This document shows, piece after piece, positions 18,618 through 27,169 of a stretch of DNA of 44,086 nucleotides. The DNA lies in the NCBI GenBank assembly GCA_937919725.1, contig CALFOS010000087.1:1-44086 (forward strand), given 5' to 3'. The notes under the pieces are model-generated. The model was not told the origin of the DNA, searched no databases, and worked only from the letters and a program-made list of their open reading frames with translations. This DNA is from an uncultured Fluviicola sp. (lineage in GTDB: Bacteria > Bacteroidota > Bacteroidia > Flavobacteriales_D > Crocinitomicaceae). A program made the translations under genes and the position numbers. The first letter of the stretch is position 1, and each line of letters begins with the position of its first letter.

Positions 18618-19280
18618 CTATTCTCTTTTCCCAAATTGATAACGTAATCCGCCTGTAACAGAACCGAAGAGGTCAATCGTTGAATAATCATACGTCAATG
18701 AATTTGTCAAAATTCCGGCGAATCCAATTTCAGCATTGATTGATAATCGTTTAGAAATAGGAACGTCCATTCCAAAGGACAAGCCAAGTTGAGTGTTAAT
18801 CGCTTGCGTATCATCCATAAAACTATCCGAGCTAATTTCGTGCAAATTGAGTACGAAGGAATCATCCAGAACCGAGTCTCCAACAGAATACGTTGCTGAA
18901 TACCATCTGGTCTGACCTCGCTCATAACCCATTCCTAAAGTTGCTCCTGCATAGAAAACATCAGTGGCCAAAACACCTAACTTTCGTTGGACGCCAACTT
19001 TTAGAGCGTTGTTTTGTGTGTTGTAATTGTAATTTGAAACGGTGAAAAGACTATCACTGTAAATCGGTGTTTGTGACGAAGATCCTGTTTGGCGCCAACC
19101 TGTTACGAGTGCTACAACGACGCTATAAGGTGATTTAAGATGAAACCGTTGTTCCAATTGAAATCGTTCCATGCTGTAGGAAGACGCTCTAAGCCCTATA
19201 TCATATTTGTATTGCGCAAATGAACTGGACGACACAAAGATGATGAGTAAAAACGTAAATGATTTGATGTTGATCTTCAT
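18618..19280 (-). CDS. Small outer-membrane beta-barrel protein
   Basis: This is a 220-residue protein. A signal peptide (MKINIKSFTFLLIIFVSSSSFAQ) is followed by alternating polar and hydrophobic strands typical of an 8- to 10-stranded outer-membrane barrel (DIGLRASSYSMERFQLEQRF, YSVVVALVTGWR, NALKVGVQRKLG, INAEIGFAGILT, VTGGLRYQFG). No named family is recognised. The final strand ends YQFGKRE, close to the usual terminal aromatic residue of outer-membrane proteins. It is alone on its strand, stop-to-stop with cysS and divergent from polA. The function is unknown. Confidence 0.75.
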   Translation of the reverse strand: MKINIKSFTFLLIIFVSSSSFAQYKYDIGLRASSYSMERFQLEQRFHLKSPYSVVVALVTGWRQTGSSSQTPIYSDSLFTVSNYNYNTQNNALKVGVQRKLGVLATDVFYAGATLGMGYERGQTRWYSATYSVGDSVLDDSFVLNLHEISSDSFMDDTQAINTQLGLSFGMDVPISKRLSINAEIGFAGILTNSLTYDYSTIDLFGSVTGGLRYQFGKRE

Positions 19281-19570
19281 ATAAATTATTTATGGGGTTT
19301 GGACTTCAAACGCTGACGTATTTGATTTCGTATATCTATGAAAAAGATATAGTATTGTGCTAACAGGTTGGTTTTATCCCAATTCTATTTCTCATTTAAC
19401 GTTTCTAGATCAATCTTGAGTAGAGATGGAATATTGACCGTATTACATTCTTACTTATTTTCTAAATCTTGATGCTTTCGCATCGGTTTATCCACGAAAA
19501 AATCTGTATTATTAACCTCGCTCAATAATTGAATAAAAAACGAGGAGCTTTCCTCACTTAGTTATAGAAA
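19281..19570. other. Divergent intergenic region with small hairpins before polA
   Basis: No gene is seen in these 290 bases. A GATGC/GCATC hairpin lies at 19471-19484. Close to polA, CCTCG (19516-19520) can pair with CGAGG (19541-19545), while GAGGA (19542-19546) can pair with TCCTC (19551-19555); the two stems share bases and cannot form together. No full TAnnTTTG element was found for polA. Confidence 0.45.
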
Positions 19571-22384
19571 ATGATTACTCCGGAAACTGACAAAAAACTC
19601 TTTTTAATTGATGCCTACGCACTCATTTTTCGTGCTTATTTCGCATTCGTGAAAAATCCTCGGATCAACTCCAAAGGACAAAACACATCTGCGGCGTTTG
19701 GGTTCACCAACTCGCTCATCGATATCCTCAAAAACGAGAAACCGACGCACATCGCCGTCGTATTCGATCCTCCAGGGGGTTCTAGTATCCGAAGAGAGGA
19801 ATTTGCCGATTACAAAGCGAACCGCGACGAAACACCAGAGGGAATTGTGACGATGATCGAACCGATTAAGAACATCATTCGTGCCTTCAATATTCCGATT
19901 TTGATGGTGGATGCTTACGAAGCGGATGACGTGATTGGAACGCTCTCAAAAATGGCCGAAAAAGCGGGTTTCACGACGTATATGATGACGCCCGATAAGG
20001 ATTTCGGTCAACTTGTCACCGAAAAATCCTTGATGTTTAAGCCGGGCCGTGGTGGAAATCCTGCGGAAATATGGGACGTTGCCAAGATCTTAGAGAAGTT
20101 TGAAATTGATCGAGTGGAACAGGTTATCGACATTCTTGGTTTGCAAGGCGATGCGGCGGATAACATTCCTGGGATTCCTGGAATAGGACCCAAAACAGCT
20201 TCCAAACTCTTGAAAATTTACGGCTCTGTGGAAGGAATCATCGAACACGCTCACGAACTCAAAGGAAAACAACGCGAAAACATCGAGAATTTTGCTGAAC
20301 AAGGCTTGATGTCGAAATCATTGGCAACCATTGTTCTTGATGTTGATGTAGAGTTCAATGAAGGAGATTTGGTGTTGTCACCCTACGATGAAGAAAAAAT
20401 TAAAGAGGTATTTACCGAACTAGAATTTAGAAATTTGGCGCAACGAGTTTTGGGTAGAGACATTGTGGTGAATACAACGGTGACGGCTAAACATGATGAT
20501 ACATCTCAGCTTGACCTTTTCGGAACCCAAAGCATGATGGAAGAGCGCGAGCCAGAACAAACGTCAGAGTTCAAAACAATCGCCACCGAAAAACCGAGTT
20601 ATCACTTGGTCACCAAGCCGGAAGAACGGAAGAAATTGTTGGATTTGTTGATGGAGGAATCGTCCGTGTGTTTCGATACAGAAACAGATAGTTTGGATTC
20701 GCTGCACGCAAACGCTTTAGGGATGTCCTTTTCATTCAAAGCGCGCGAAGGATATTACGTCGCTCTACCACACAATTTTGAAGACGCTAAAAGCATTGTT
20801 CAGGAGTTCAAACCATTTTTTGAGTCGAAAACGGTCGAAAAGGTGGCGCATAATATCAAGTACGACATGCAAGTGATCAATCGCTATGACGTCGCGATCA
20901 ATGCACCGATGTTTGACACCATGATTGCGCACTATTTGATCAATCCAGAATCGAAGCAAAGCATGGATTTCCTTTCGGAATTGTACCTCAAATACAAACC
21001 CATTTCCATCGAAGCTCTCATCGGAAAAAAAGGAAAAAACCAAGGAAACATGTCCGATCTCGATCCAGAACAAATTGTCGATTACGCCTGTGAAGATGCT
21101 GATATTACTTGGCAATTGAAGGAATTATTCTACCCTGAAATTCAAAAAGATCACCTGATTGATTTGTTCTACGGAATGGAAATGCCGCTCGTTTCGGTGC
21201 TTTCGGCGATGGAGCAGGAGGGAATTACCATTGATGCGGATGGACTTGGGAAATACTCGGTGGAACTCGGTGCTACGCTCAAAGAGTTGGAAGCGAGCAT
21301 CAAAGCCGAAGCGGGAATGGAATTCAACGTCGATTCGCCCAAACAACTTGGTGCAGTGCTGTTTGACCACATGAAAATTTCTTCCAAAGCGAAAAAAACC
21401 AAAACAGGACAGTACGCAACTTCGGAAGATGTACTCGATAAAATGAAGCACGATCACGCCATCATTCCGATGATTTTGGACTATCGACAATTGCGCAAAC
21501 TCAAAAGCACCTACGTCGATCCACTTCCAACATTGATGGATCCCGTAGACGGTCGAATTCATACAAATTACATGCAAACAGTCGCTGCCACGGGTCGATT
21601 GAGCTCGAACAATCCAAACTTGCAGAATATTCCAATTCGCACCGAAAAAGGACGCGAAATCAGAAAATCGTTCATTCCAAGAGGGAAAGAATATCAGTTG
21701 ATGGCAGCGGATTACTCGCAAATTGAGTTGAGAATCATTGCCGCACTTAGCGACGATTCAGCCATGATTGCAGCCTTCAAAAGTGGACAAGACATTCACG
21801 CTGCCACAGCATCGAAAGTGTTCAACGTTCCGATAGATACTGTTACTCGCGAACAACGAAGTGCTGCAAAAGCGGTGAATTTTGGAATTATTTATGGTCA
21901 ATCTGCCTTTGGATTGTCTCAAAATTTAGGAATTTCCAGAACGGAAGCCAAACAGATTATTGACAGTTATTTTGAGCAATATAGTACTATCAAAGATTAC
22001 ATGGATGGCGCCATCGCGAGTGCGCGCGAGAAAGGCTACGTGGAAACGATCATGCAACGTCGACGTTATTTGAAAGACATCAATTCTGCCAATGCTGTCG
22101 TGCGTGGGTTTGCGGAACGAAATGCGGTAAATGCACCCATTCAAGGATCCGCCGCAGACATTATCAAACTGGCAATGATTCGCGTATTTAACGCAATGAA
22201 TGATCTGAAGGTGAAATCGAAAATGCTCCTGCAAGTGCACGATGAATTGGTGTTCGACGTACACGAAAGTGAAATTGAATTGATGAAAACCTTGGTGAAA
22301 ACAGAAATGGAATCCGCAGTGGAAATGGTGGTTCCGATGGTGGTAGAAATGGAAATTGCCGACAACTGGCTCGACGCACATTAG
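19571..22384 (+). CDS. polA: DNA polymerase I
   Basis: This 937-residue enzyme fills gaps and removes RNA primers during repair and lagging-strand maturation. All three domains look intact. The 5'-3' exonuclease covers about residues 1-300 (LFLIDAYALIFRAYFAF, GDAADNIPGIPGIGPKTA). The 3'-5' proofreading domain, about 345-535, keeps its acidic motifs (FDTETDS, NIKYDM, YACEDADITW), so proofreading is expected to be active. The polymerase domain runs from about 540 to the end, with DYSQIELR, the O-helix segment RSAAKAVNFGIIYG and the catalytic QVHDELVFDV. It is followed by an MMPL transporter gene after 5 bases, so it heads a run of co-oriented genes. Confidence 0.97.
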   Translation: MITPETDKKLFLIDAYALIFRAYFAFVKNPRINSKGQNTSAAFGFTNSLIDILKNEKPTHIAVVFDPPGGSSIRREEFADYKANRDETPEGIVTMIEPIKNIIRAFNIPILMVDAYEADDVIGTLSKMAEKAGFTTYMMTPDKDFGQLVTEKSLMFKPGRGGNPAEIWDVAKILEKFEIDRVEQVIDILGLQGDAADNIPGIPGIGPKTASKLLKIYGSVEGIIEHAHELKGKQRENIENFAEQGLMSKSLATIVLDVDVEFNEGDLVLSPYDEEKIKEVFTELEFRNLAQRVLGRDIVVNTTVTAKHDDTSQLDLFGTQSMMEEREPEQTSEFKTIATEKPSYHLVTKPEERKKLLDLLMEESSVCFDTETDSLDSLHANALGMSFSFKAREGYYVALPHNFEDAKSIVQEFKPFFESKTVEKVAHNIKYDMQVINRYDVAINAPMFDTMIAHYLINPESKQSMDFLSELYLKYKPISIEALIGKKGKNQGNMSDLDPEQIVDYACEDADITWQLKELFYPEIQKDHLIDLFYGMEMPLVSVLSAMEQEGITIDADGLGKYSVELGATLKELEASIKAEAGMEFNVDSPKQLGAVLFDHMKISSKAKKTKTGQYATSEDVLDKMKHDHAIIPMILDYRQLRKLKSTYVDPLPTLMDPVDGRIHTNYMQTVAATGRLSSNNPNLQNIPIRTEKGREIRKSFIPRGKEYQLMAADYSQIELRIIAALSDDSAMIAAFKSGQDIHAATASKVFNVPIDTVTREQRSAAKAVNFGIIYGQSAFGLSQNLGISRTEAKQIIDSYFEQYSTIKDYMDGAIASAREKGYVETIMQRRRYLKDINSANAVVRGFAERNAVNAPIQGSAADIIKLAMIRVFNAMNDLKVKSKMLLQVHDELVFDVHESEIELMKTLVKTEMESAVEMVVPMVVEMEIADNWLDAH

Positions 22385-22389
22385 AAATT

Positions 22390-24582
22390 ATGCCGTGGAG
22401 AAATTGGTTCATAATTGCCGCAGCCTATTGCTCTATTTTGCTCGGAGCTTGGTCTAGCGCGCACCTTGAAGTCGATTTTAGTCTCACCACACTCAGCGCA
22501 CGAAGCAGTGAAGATTATCAAAATTACCAAACCTACTCGAAGCGTTTTCCATTGGATGAAGACGGATTATCCATTGCGCTTGGCTCCAAAACGGCGTTAA
22601 AATCGCTCGAAGATTTCACTAAATTAGAACAACTTCGGCTCGATTTACTCGAACTCGATGGGGTGAAAAGTGTGCTCGCAATCACTTCGGTTGAACTTCC
22701 TCAAAAATCCCTTTTCGGATCGCGTACGCGCGCATTACTTCGTTTGGAAAGTCAACATCGATTCGAAAAATCCATTGACAAACTGAACGATTATCCCGAC
22801 GTGACGCCAAAATTTTTATCGGATGATAGAACCGCGACGCGGCTTTTTTTGGAAGTCGATTGGTCGAAAACAAAGCTCTCTGAAATCTATAAAATTGTGC
22901 GTAACCAGCACTATGCGGAAGTTCACTTCATGGGAAAAGAAGTTTTTTCCACCGAAATGAAAAAAAACCTAGTGGCCGAAATGCAAGCATTTCCCTTGAT
23001 GGCGGGCGTAATTTTGTTGTTTCTGTTTTTTCTTTGGTTCCGCGATGTGAAAAGTTTGATCGTAGTTGCGAGTATTCTAGCGCTCAATCTTTCACTCATA
23101 ACGCTCCTTTTTTGGGGATGTGGCATAAAAATCGGGCTGCTTACCGCCACCACACCACTTCTCATCCTCGTCTTGTCATTTTCCGATATCGTTCACATTC
23201 TCTATAAGTTCAAACAAGTCAAAAAGGCCGCCATCGAAGAGCGATTGCGCGATACCATTTTGCCACTCAAACTTCCACTTTGGCTCACCACATTAACCAC
23301 AGGAGTTGCATTTGCCTTGTTTTTTGTGAGTGGAGTCGCCGAAATCATGGAGTTTGCTTTCATTACGTGCGCCGGCATTTTACTCGCCTATTTCACCGCG
23401 CGTTACTTGCTTCCTGTCTTTTTATTGAGTTTTCGCATTCGGCCCTTCAATAAAGATGCGCAGTTCACGAATCTTGCTGAAAAGCTCATTCGGGTAGTTC
23501 GATATCGTCGCGCGATCATCTTAATTTCAGTGCTTTTCTTTGGATGTTTGACGTGGAGTTTAATCGCGCGTTTTGAAGTGGAGAATTCCTACCACCAAAC
23601 CTTTGGTTCAGATACGGAAATTGGAAAATCGCTCCGATTCAGCGACGATAAGTTTGAGGGCGTGCGAACCATTGAAGTCATTCTTGAAGCGAAAACTGGA
23701 TTGAGCGAAAAAATCACCCACATCGCTGATGAAATTGAGAAGGAATTGATCGATCGCTACGGATGCCGTTCCGTTTTCAGCGTAAACACCGCCATCAAAC
23801 GACTCAATCGCTACAATCACTTTGGAAAACCAACGAAGTATTCACTTCCAGAGCGCATCGATGAGGCGTTCCTAGGTGAACTCATTGAACATCAAAAAGA
23901 ACTTGGATTGGTGAATGCCATGACGGAAGATCAGCAGTTGTATCGAATCGTAGGTCGCTTGCCTGATTGTGGAAGCGCGCAAGCACTCAAAAAAAACGAA
24001 CACCTGGAAACCCGATTGCGTAGTTTGGAAAATGACGATCACACACTTTTTATTAGCGGCTTTTCGTTTGTAAAAGATCAGTCGACCACGCGGATCACGC
24101 TACTCATTTTGATCGGTGTTGGATTGAGTTTAATTGTGGCGATTTGTGTGATCGGCATTCTTTTTCGATCCTTCAGAATGGCACTCATTGCCTTTTTTCC
24201 GAATGCACTTCCTGTTTTAGTTGGACTCGCGCTGATGAGTTGGACAGGCATCGAATTGAACCCCACAAATGCTATGTCGCTTTCCATTATTTTGGGATTG
24301 GCACTCGACGACACCATTTATTTTTTGAGCAGTATCAAACTAGCAAAGCAGTTGAATGAGGTCGAAACGGTCGATCGATGTTTGCGCGAAAACACCTTTC
24401 CAGCTGCTGTTACGTCCATTATTTTGATGATCGGTTTTGGAATTTTAATGTTTTCTTCGGTAGAATCAAATAGGAATAGTGGCTTTTTGATTGCAACCAT
24501 GTTGTTTATTGCACTAATTTCGGACTTGGTAATTCTCCCTGCATTGCTACGCGCATTTTGGACTAAAACGAAAATAATTTGA
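22390..24582 (+). CDS. RND/MMPL-family membrane transporter
   Basis: This is a 730-residue membrane protein with the two-fold layout of MMPL/RND permeases: one N-terminal helix, a large periplasmic loop of about 165 residues, five to six helices (about 195-385), a second periplasmic loop of about 180 residues, and five to six more helices (565-725). Motifs include LILVLSFSDIVHILY in the first half and LSIILGLALDDTIYFL in the second; the paired D residues in the fourth and tenth helices are those used for proton relay in the family. Its size fits stand-alone bacterial MMPL proteins, which move lipids, hopanoids or other hydrophobic molecules. It overlaps the following GT2 gene by TTGA, so it may export the product or lipid carrier of that enzyme; this is inference. 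Confidence 0.87.
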   Translation: MPWRNWFIIAAAYCSILLGAWSSAHLEVDFSLTTLSARSSEDYQNYQTYSKRFPLDEDGLSIALGSKTALKSLEDFTKLEQLRLDLLELDGVKSVLAITSVELPQKSLFGSRTRALLRLESQHRFEKSIDKLNDYPDVTPKFLSDDRTATRLFLEVDWSKTKLSEIYKIVRNQHYAEVHFMGKEVFSTEMKKNLVAEMQAFPLMAGVILLFLFFLWFRDVKSLIVVASILALNLSLITLLFWGCGIKIGLLTATTPLLILVLSFSDIVHILYKFKQVKKAAIEERLRDTILPLKLPLWLTTLTTGVAFALFFVSGVAEIMEFAFITCAGILLAYFTARYLLPVFLLSFRIRPFNKDAQFTNLAEKLIRVVRYRRAIILISVLFFGCLTWSLIARFEVENSYHQTFGSDTEIGKSLRFSDDKFEGVRTIEVILEAKTGLSEKITHIADEIEKELIDRYGCRSVFSVNTAIKRLNRYNHFGKPTKYSLPERIDEAFLGELIEHQKELGLVNAMTEDQQLYRIVGRLPDCGSAQALKKNEHLETRLRSLENDDHTLFISGFSFVKDQSTTRITLLILIGVGLSLIVAICVIGILFRSFRMALIAFFPNALPVLVGLALMSWTGIELNPTNAMSLSIILGLALDDTIYFLSSIKLAKQLNEVETVDRCLRENTFPAAVTSIILMIGFGILMFSSVESNRNSGFLIATMLFIALISDLVILPALLRAFWTKTKII

Positions 24583-26042
24583 CCTATTTTGTTATCATAT
24601 TGTACGTGATAATTTCTTCTCTACTGCTGATATATAGTTTGGTAGAGTTCTCGCTCTTGCTTAATTTTTTGTTCCGAAAAAATGTCCACAAGCAGAAGAA
24701 ATGGGACGAGTTGCCCCTCGTAACCATTCAACTTCCTATGTACAATGAATCCTGCGTAGTAGAACGATTGATTGATCGGATTGTACAAATGAACTACCCA
24801 AAAGACAAACTTGAAATTCAAGTACTCGACGATTCTACTGACGATACGGTAGAAAAAGCAAAAGCAAAGGTTGAATTTTATCGCCAGCAGGGATTCGACA
24901 TTCAGTACATCCAACGCGAAAACCGTTCGGGTTTCAAAGCAGGCGCCCTCGATTACGGACTCAAGTCCGCAAAAGGAGAGTTCATTGCTATTTTTGATGC
25001 CGATTTCATGCCAAGCACAGAGTTTTTAATAGATTCGATTCCGTATTTCAGCGCAGATAATATTGGTGTGGTGCAATCGAGATGGACGTATCTTAACGAG
25101 AATTATTCACTGCTAACGCGCTTTCAAACAGTGATCCTCAACACACATTTTTCGGTGGAGCAGGGCGGAAGAAACGCTAGTGGAGCCTACATCAACTTTA
25201 ATGGAACTGCGGGAATTTGGCGAAAATCGTGTATCGATAATGCGGGCGGATGGCAAGCTGATACGTTAACTGAAGATTTGGACTTGAGTTTTCGGGCTCA
25301 AATCAAAGGATGGAAATTTTGCTTTGTGCGAGAAATTGAATCGCCTTCCGAACTTCCAGTAACGCTTCCGGCGTATCGCGTACAGCAGTTTCGATGGTCG
25401 AAGGGTGCAGCCGAGTGTGTCCGTAAAAACGTGCGAGCGCTCATTCACGACAAACGACCAAATGCATGGACAAAACTCATCGGCTCGTTTCATCTGCTGA
25501 ACAGTTCGGTGTATTTGATCGTGATTTCCTTTATTCTCCTTTCATTTCCGCTTACCCTGGCGGTACAAGAAGTTCCAACGAACTCATTTATTTTCTACCT
25601 TTTTCCTTTTTTTATTGGCACAAATCTGTTACTCTTGTGTGTGTTTGCTGGGGGTGACTTCTCAACTTCGAAAAACAAGTTGCTGAGCGCTTTCACCTTT
25701 CCTTTTATTTTCATCGGATTTTTGATAATGAACATGGGCATGTCGCTCTACATGTCTCTTGGTGTGATTGAAGGTTACCTCGGAAAAAAATCGGAATTTG
25801 TACGAACACCCAAGTATAACATCACCTCCAAAAAGGAGAAGGAAGCTCACACAGAATACAATAGAATTCAAATCACGCCTCTGCTTTTAGTTGAGTTTTT
25901 GATTTTCGGATACGGCGTTTTTCAGATTTTCTATCACATACAATTTTTCAATATTCCATCGCTCCTGTTTGCTTCGGCATTTACAATCGGCTTCGGATAC
26001 AACATTGGCGCGACGGTTTATCATTCACTAATTAGCAAATAA
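24579..26042 (+). CDS. Membrane glycosyltransferase family 2, cellulose-synthase-like
   Basis: This is a 487-residue processive-type GT2. An N-terminal membrane helix (residues 3-28) precedes the catalytic domain (about 45-285), with TIQLPMYNES, the nucleotide-binding LDDSTDDT, the metal-binding FDADFMP, the acceptor-site TEDLDLSFR and the QQFRW motif typical of cellulose- and mannan-synthase-like enzymes. About four to five membrane helices follow. The start is TTG at 24579, inside the TTGA overlap with the stop of the MMPL gene; the next ATG lies inside the catalytic domain and would delete the membrane anchor. It probably makes a beta-glycan or glycosylates a lipid from a nucleotide sugar at the inner membrane. 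The sugar cannot be told from the sequence. Confidence 0.9.
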   Translation: MTYFVIILYVIISSLLLIYSLVEFSLLLNFLFRKNVHKQKKWDELPLVTIQLPMYNESCVVERLIDRIVQMNYPKDKLEIQVLDDSTDDTVEKAKAKVEFYRQQGFDIQYIQRENRSGFKAGALDYGLKSAKGEFIAIFDADFMPSTEFLIDSIPYFSADNIGVVQSRWTYLNENYSLLTRFQTVILNTHFSVEQGGRNASGAYINFNGTAGIWRKSCIDNAGGWQADTLTEDLDLSFRAQIKGWKFCFVREIESPSELPVTLPAYRVQQFRWSKGAAECVRKNVRALIHDKRPNAWTKLIGSFHLLNSSVYLIVISFILLSFPLTLAVQEVPTNSFIFYLFPFFIGTNLLLLCVFAGGDFSTSKNKLLSAFTFPFIFIGFLIMNMGMSLYMSLGVIEGYLGKKSEFVRTPKYNITSKKEKEAHTEYNRIQITPLLLVEFLIFGYGVFQIFYHIQFFNIPSLLFASAFTIGFGYNIGATVYHSLISK

Positions 26043-26058
26043 CACTTAAATTCATCCT

Positions 26059-27153
26059 ATGAGGGTTCCAATTTTACTGAATATATTATTGATTCTAGTC
26101 TTGTTTGCTTGCGTGCAACCGACTCTAGACAATCTGATTTTAAACAAGGCAACACGCTTGAAATTGACGGATACGGATGCAAAAAACTTGGTGAAGCTCC
26201 CTATTGCTTGCATCGACATCGAATTTCCAAATAAACTCAATCAAGTAATCGGTAGCGAGGCAGATTTGCGCAGGCCAAAGAGCCTGCATCCGGCGTTTTA
26301 CGGTTGCTTTGATTGGCATTCTGCTGTGCACGGGCATTGGTCCTTGGTGCGTTTGCTCAAAGAACAACCGAACTTAAAAGAGAAAAATCGGATCGTCAAG
26401 GGCCTGAAAACGCATTTATCCAAAGAGAACATAGCCAAGGAAATTCTTTACTTCAAAGATTCACTCAGCCGAGGATTTGAGCGCATGTACGGCTGGGCTT
26501 GGTTGCTGAAATTGACTGATGAAATTGAAACGTGGGACGATCCTTGCGCCAAACAACTCGGCGCAAACCTACGACCGCTCGCGAAAGTGATCGTGAAAAA
26601 CTGCGAAGAATTTCTGCCGAAATTGCACTATCCCATTCGCGTTGGAACGCACACCAATTCTGCATTCGCGATGTGCATGATGTACGATTATGCCGAAACG
26701 ACCAATAACAAAGCGTTCAAGAAACTGATTACGGAACGTGCAATTGACTATTACGCCCTCGACAAAGAATGTCCATTGTCATGGGAACCGAGCGGCACCG
26801 ATTTCCTCTCGCCATGCTTTGAAGAAGCCAATTTGATGCGCCGCGTTTATCCTAAAGGGAAATTCAGAGTTTGGCTTGACGCCTTTCTCCCAGAGCTGAA
26901 GAGTAAATCGTTCAAATTAATACCAGCCATCGTCACAGACCGAGCGGATGGACACTTGGTGCACCTCGACGGATTAAATTTTTCACGTGCATGGTGTTTG
27001 TATGGCATTGCGAAAACACTCCCTAAAGACTACGGTCATCTCGTGCGAATCGGAAACGAACACATCGAATATTCTTTCGGAAATTTGGTGGGGGATGGCT
27101 ACGAAGGAGGACATTGGTTGTCGAGTTTCGCTTTGTTGGCGCTCGCGAGCTAA
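26059..27153 (+). CDS. DUF2891 family protein, probably exported
   Basis: This is a 364-residue protein matching the DUF2891 pattern: HPAFYGCFDWHSAVHGHWSL near residue 75, FERMYGWAWLLKL at about 135-147, HTNSAFAM near 195 and EPSGTDFLSPCFEEA near 240, with GHWLSSFALLAL at the end. The helix-rich layout and conserved Trp, His and acidic residues recall alpha/alpha-barrel carbohydrate-active enzymes, but the activity of this family is not established. The N-terminus MRVPILLNILLILVLFAC is a signal peptide with a possible lipobox (LFAC, Cys 17), so it is probably periplasmic or membrane-tethered. It follows the GT2 gene by 16 bases and could trim or modify the glycan made there. It ends 16 bases from the convergent helicase gene. 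Confidence 0.75.
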   Translation: MRVPILLNILLILVLFACVQPTLDNLILNKATRLKLTDTDAKNLVKLPIACIDIEFPNKLNQVIGSEADLRRPKSLHPAFYGCFDWHSAVHGHWSLVRLLKEQPNLKEKNRIVKGLKTHLSKENIAKEILYFKDSLSRGFERMYGWAWLLKLTDEIETWDDPCAKQLGANLRPLAKVIVKNCEEFLPKLHYPIRVGTHTNSAFAMCMMYDYAETTNNKAFKKLITERAIDYYALDKECPLSWEPSGTDFLSPCFEEANLMRRVYPKGKFRVWLDAFLPELKSKSFKLIPAIVTDRADGHLVHLDGLNFSRAWCLYGIAKTLPKDYGHLVRIGNEHIEYSFGNLVGDGYEGGHWLSSFALLALAS

Positions 27154-27169
27154 ACTAATTCAAGAGACA

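Noticed and set aside
21125-21721. 198-codon frame opposite polA
   Set aside because: It is antisense to the conserved polymerase domain and its composition (His, Phe and Arg rich) is typical of a shadow frame.
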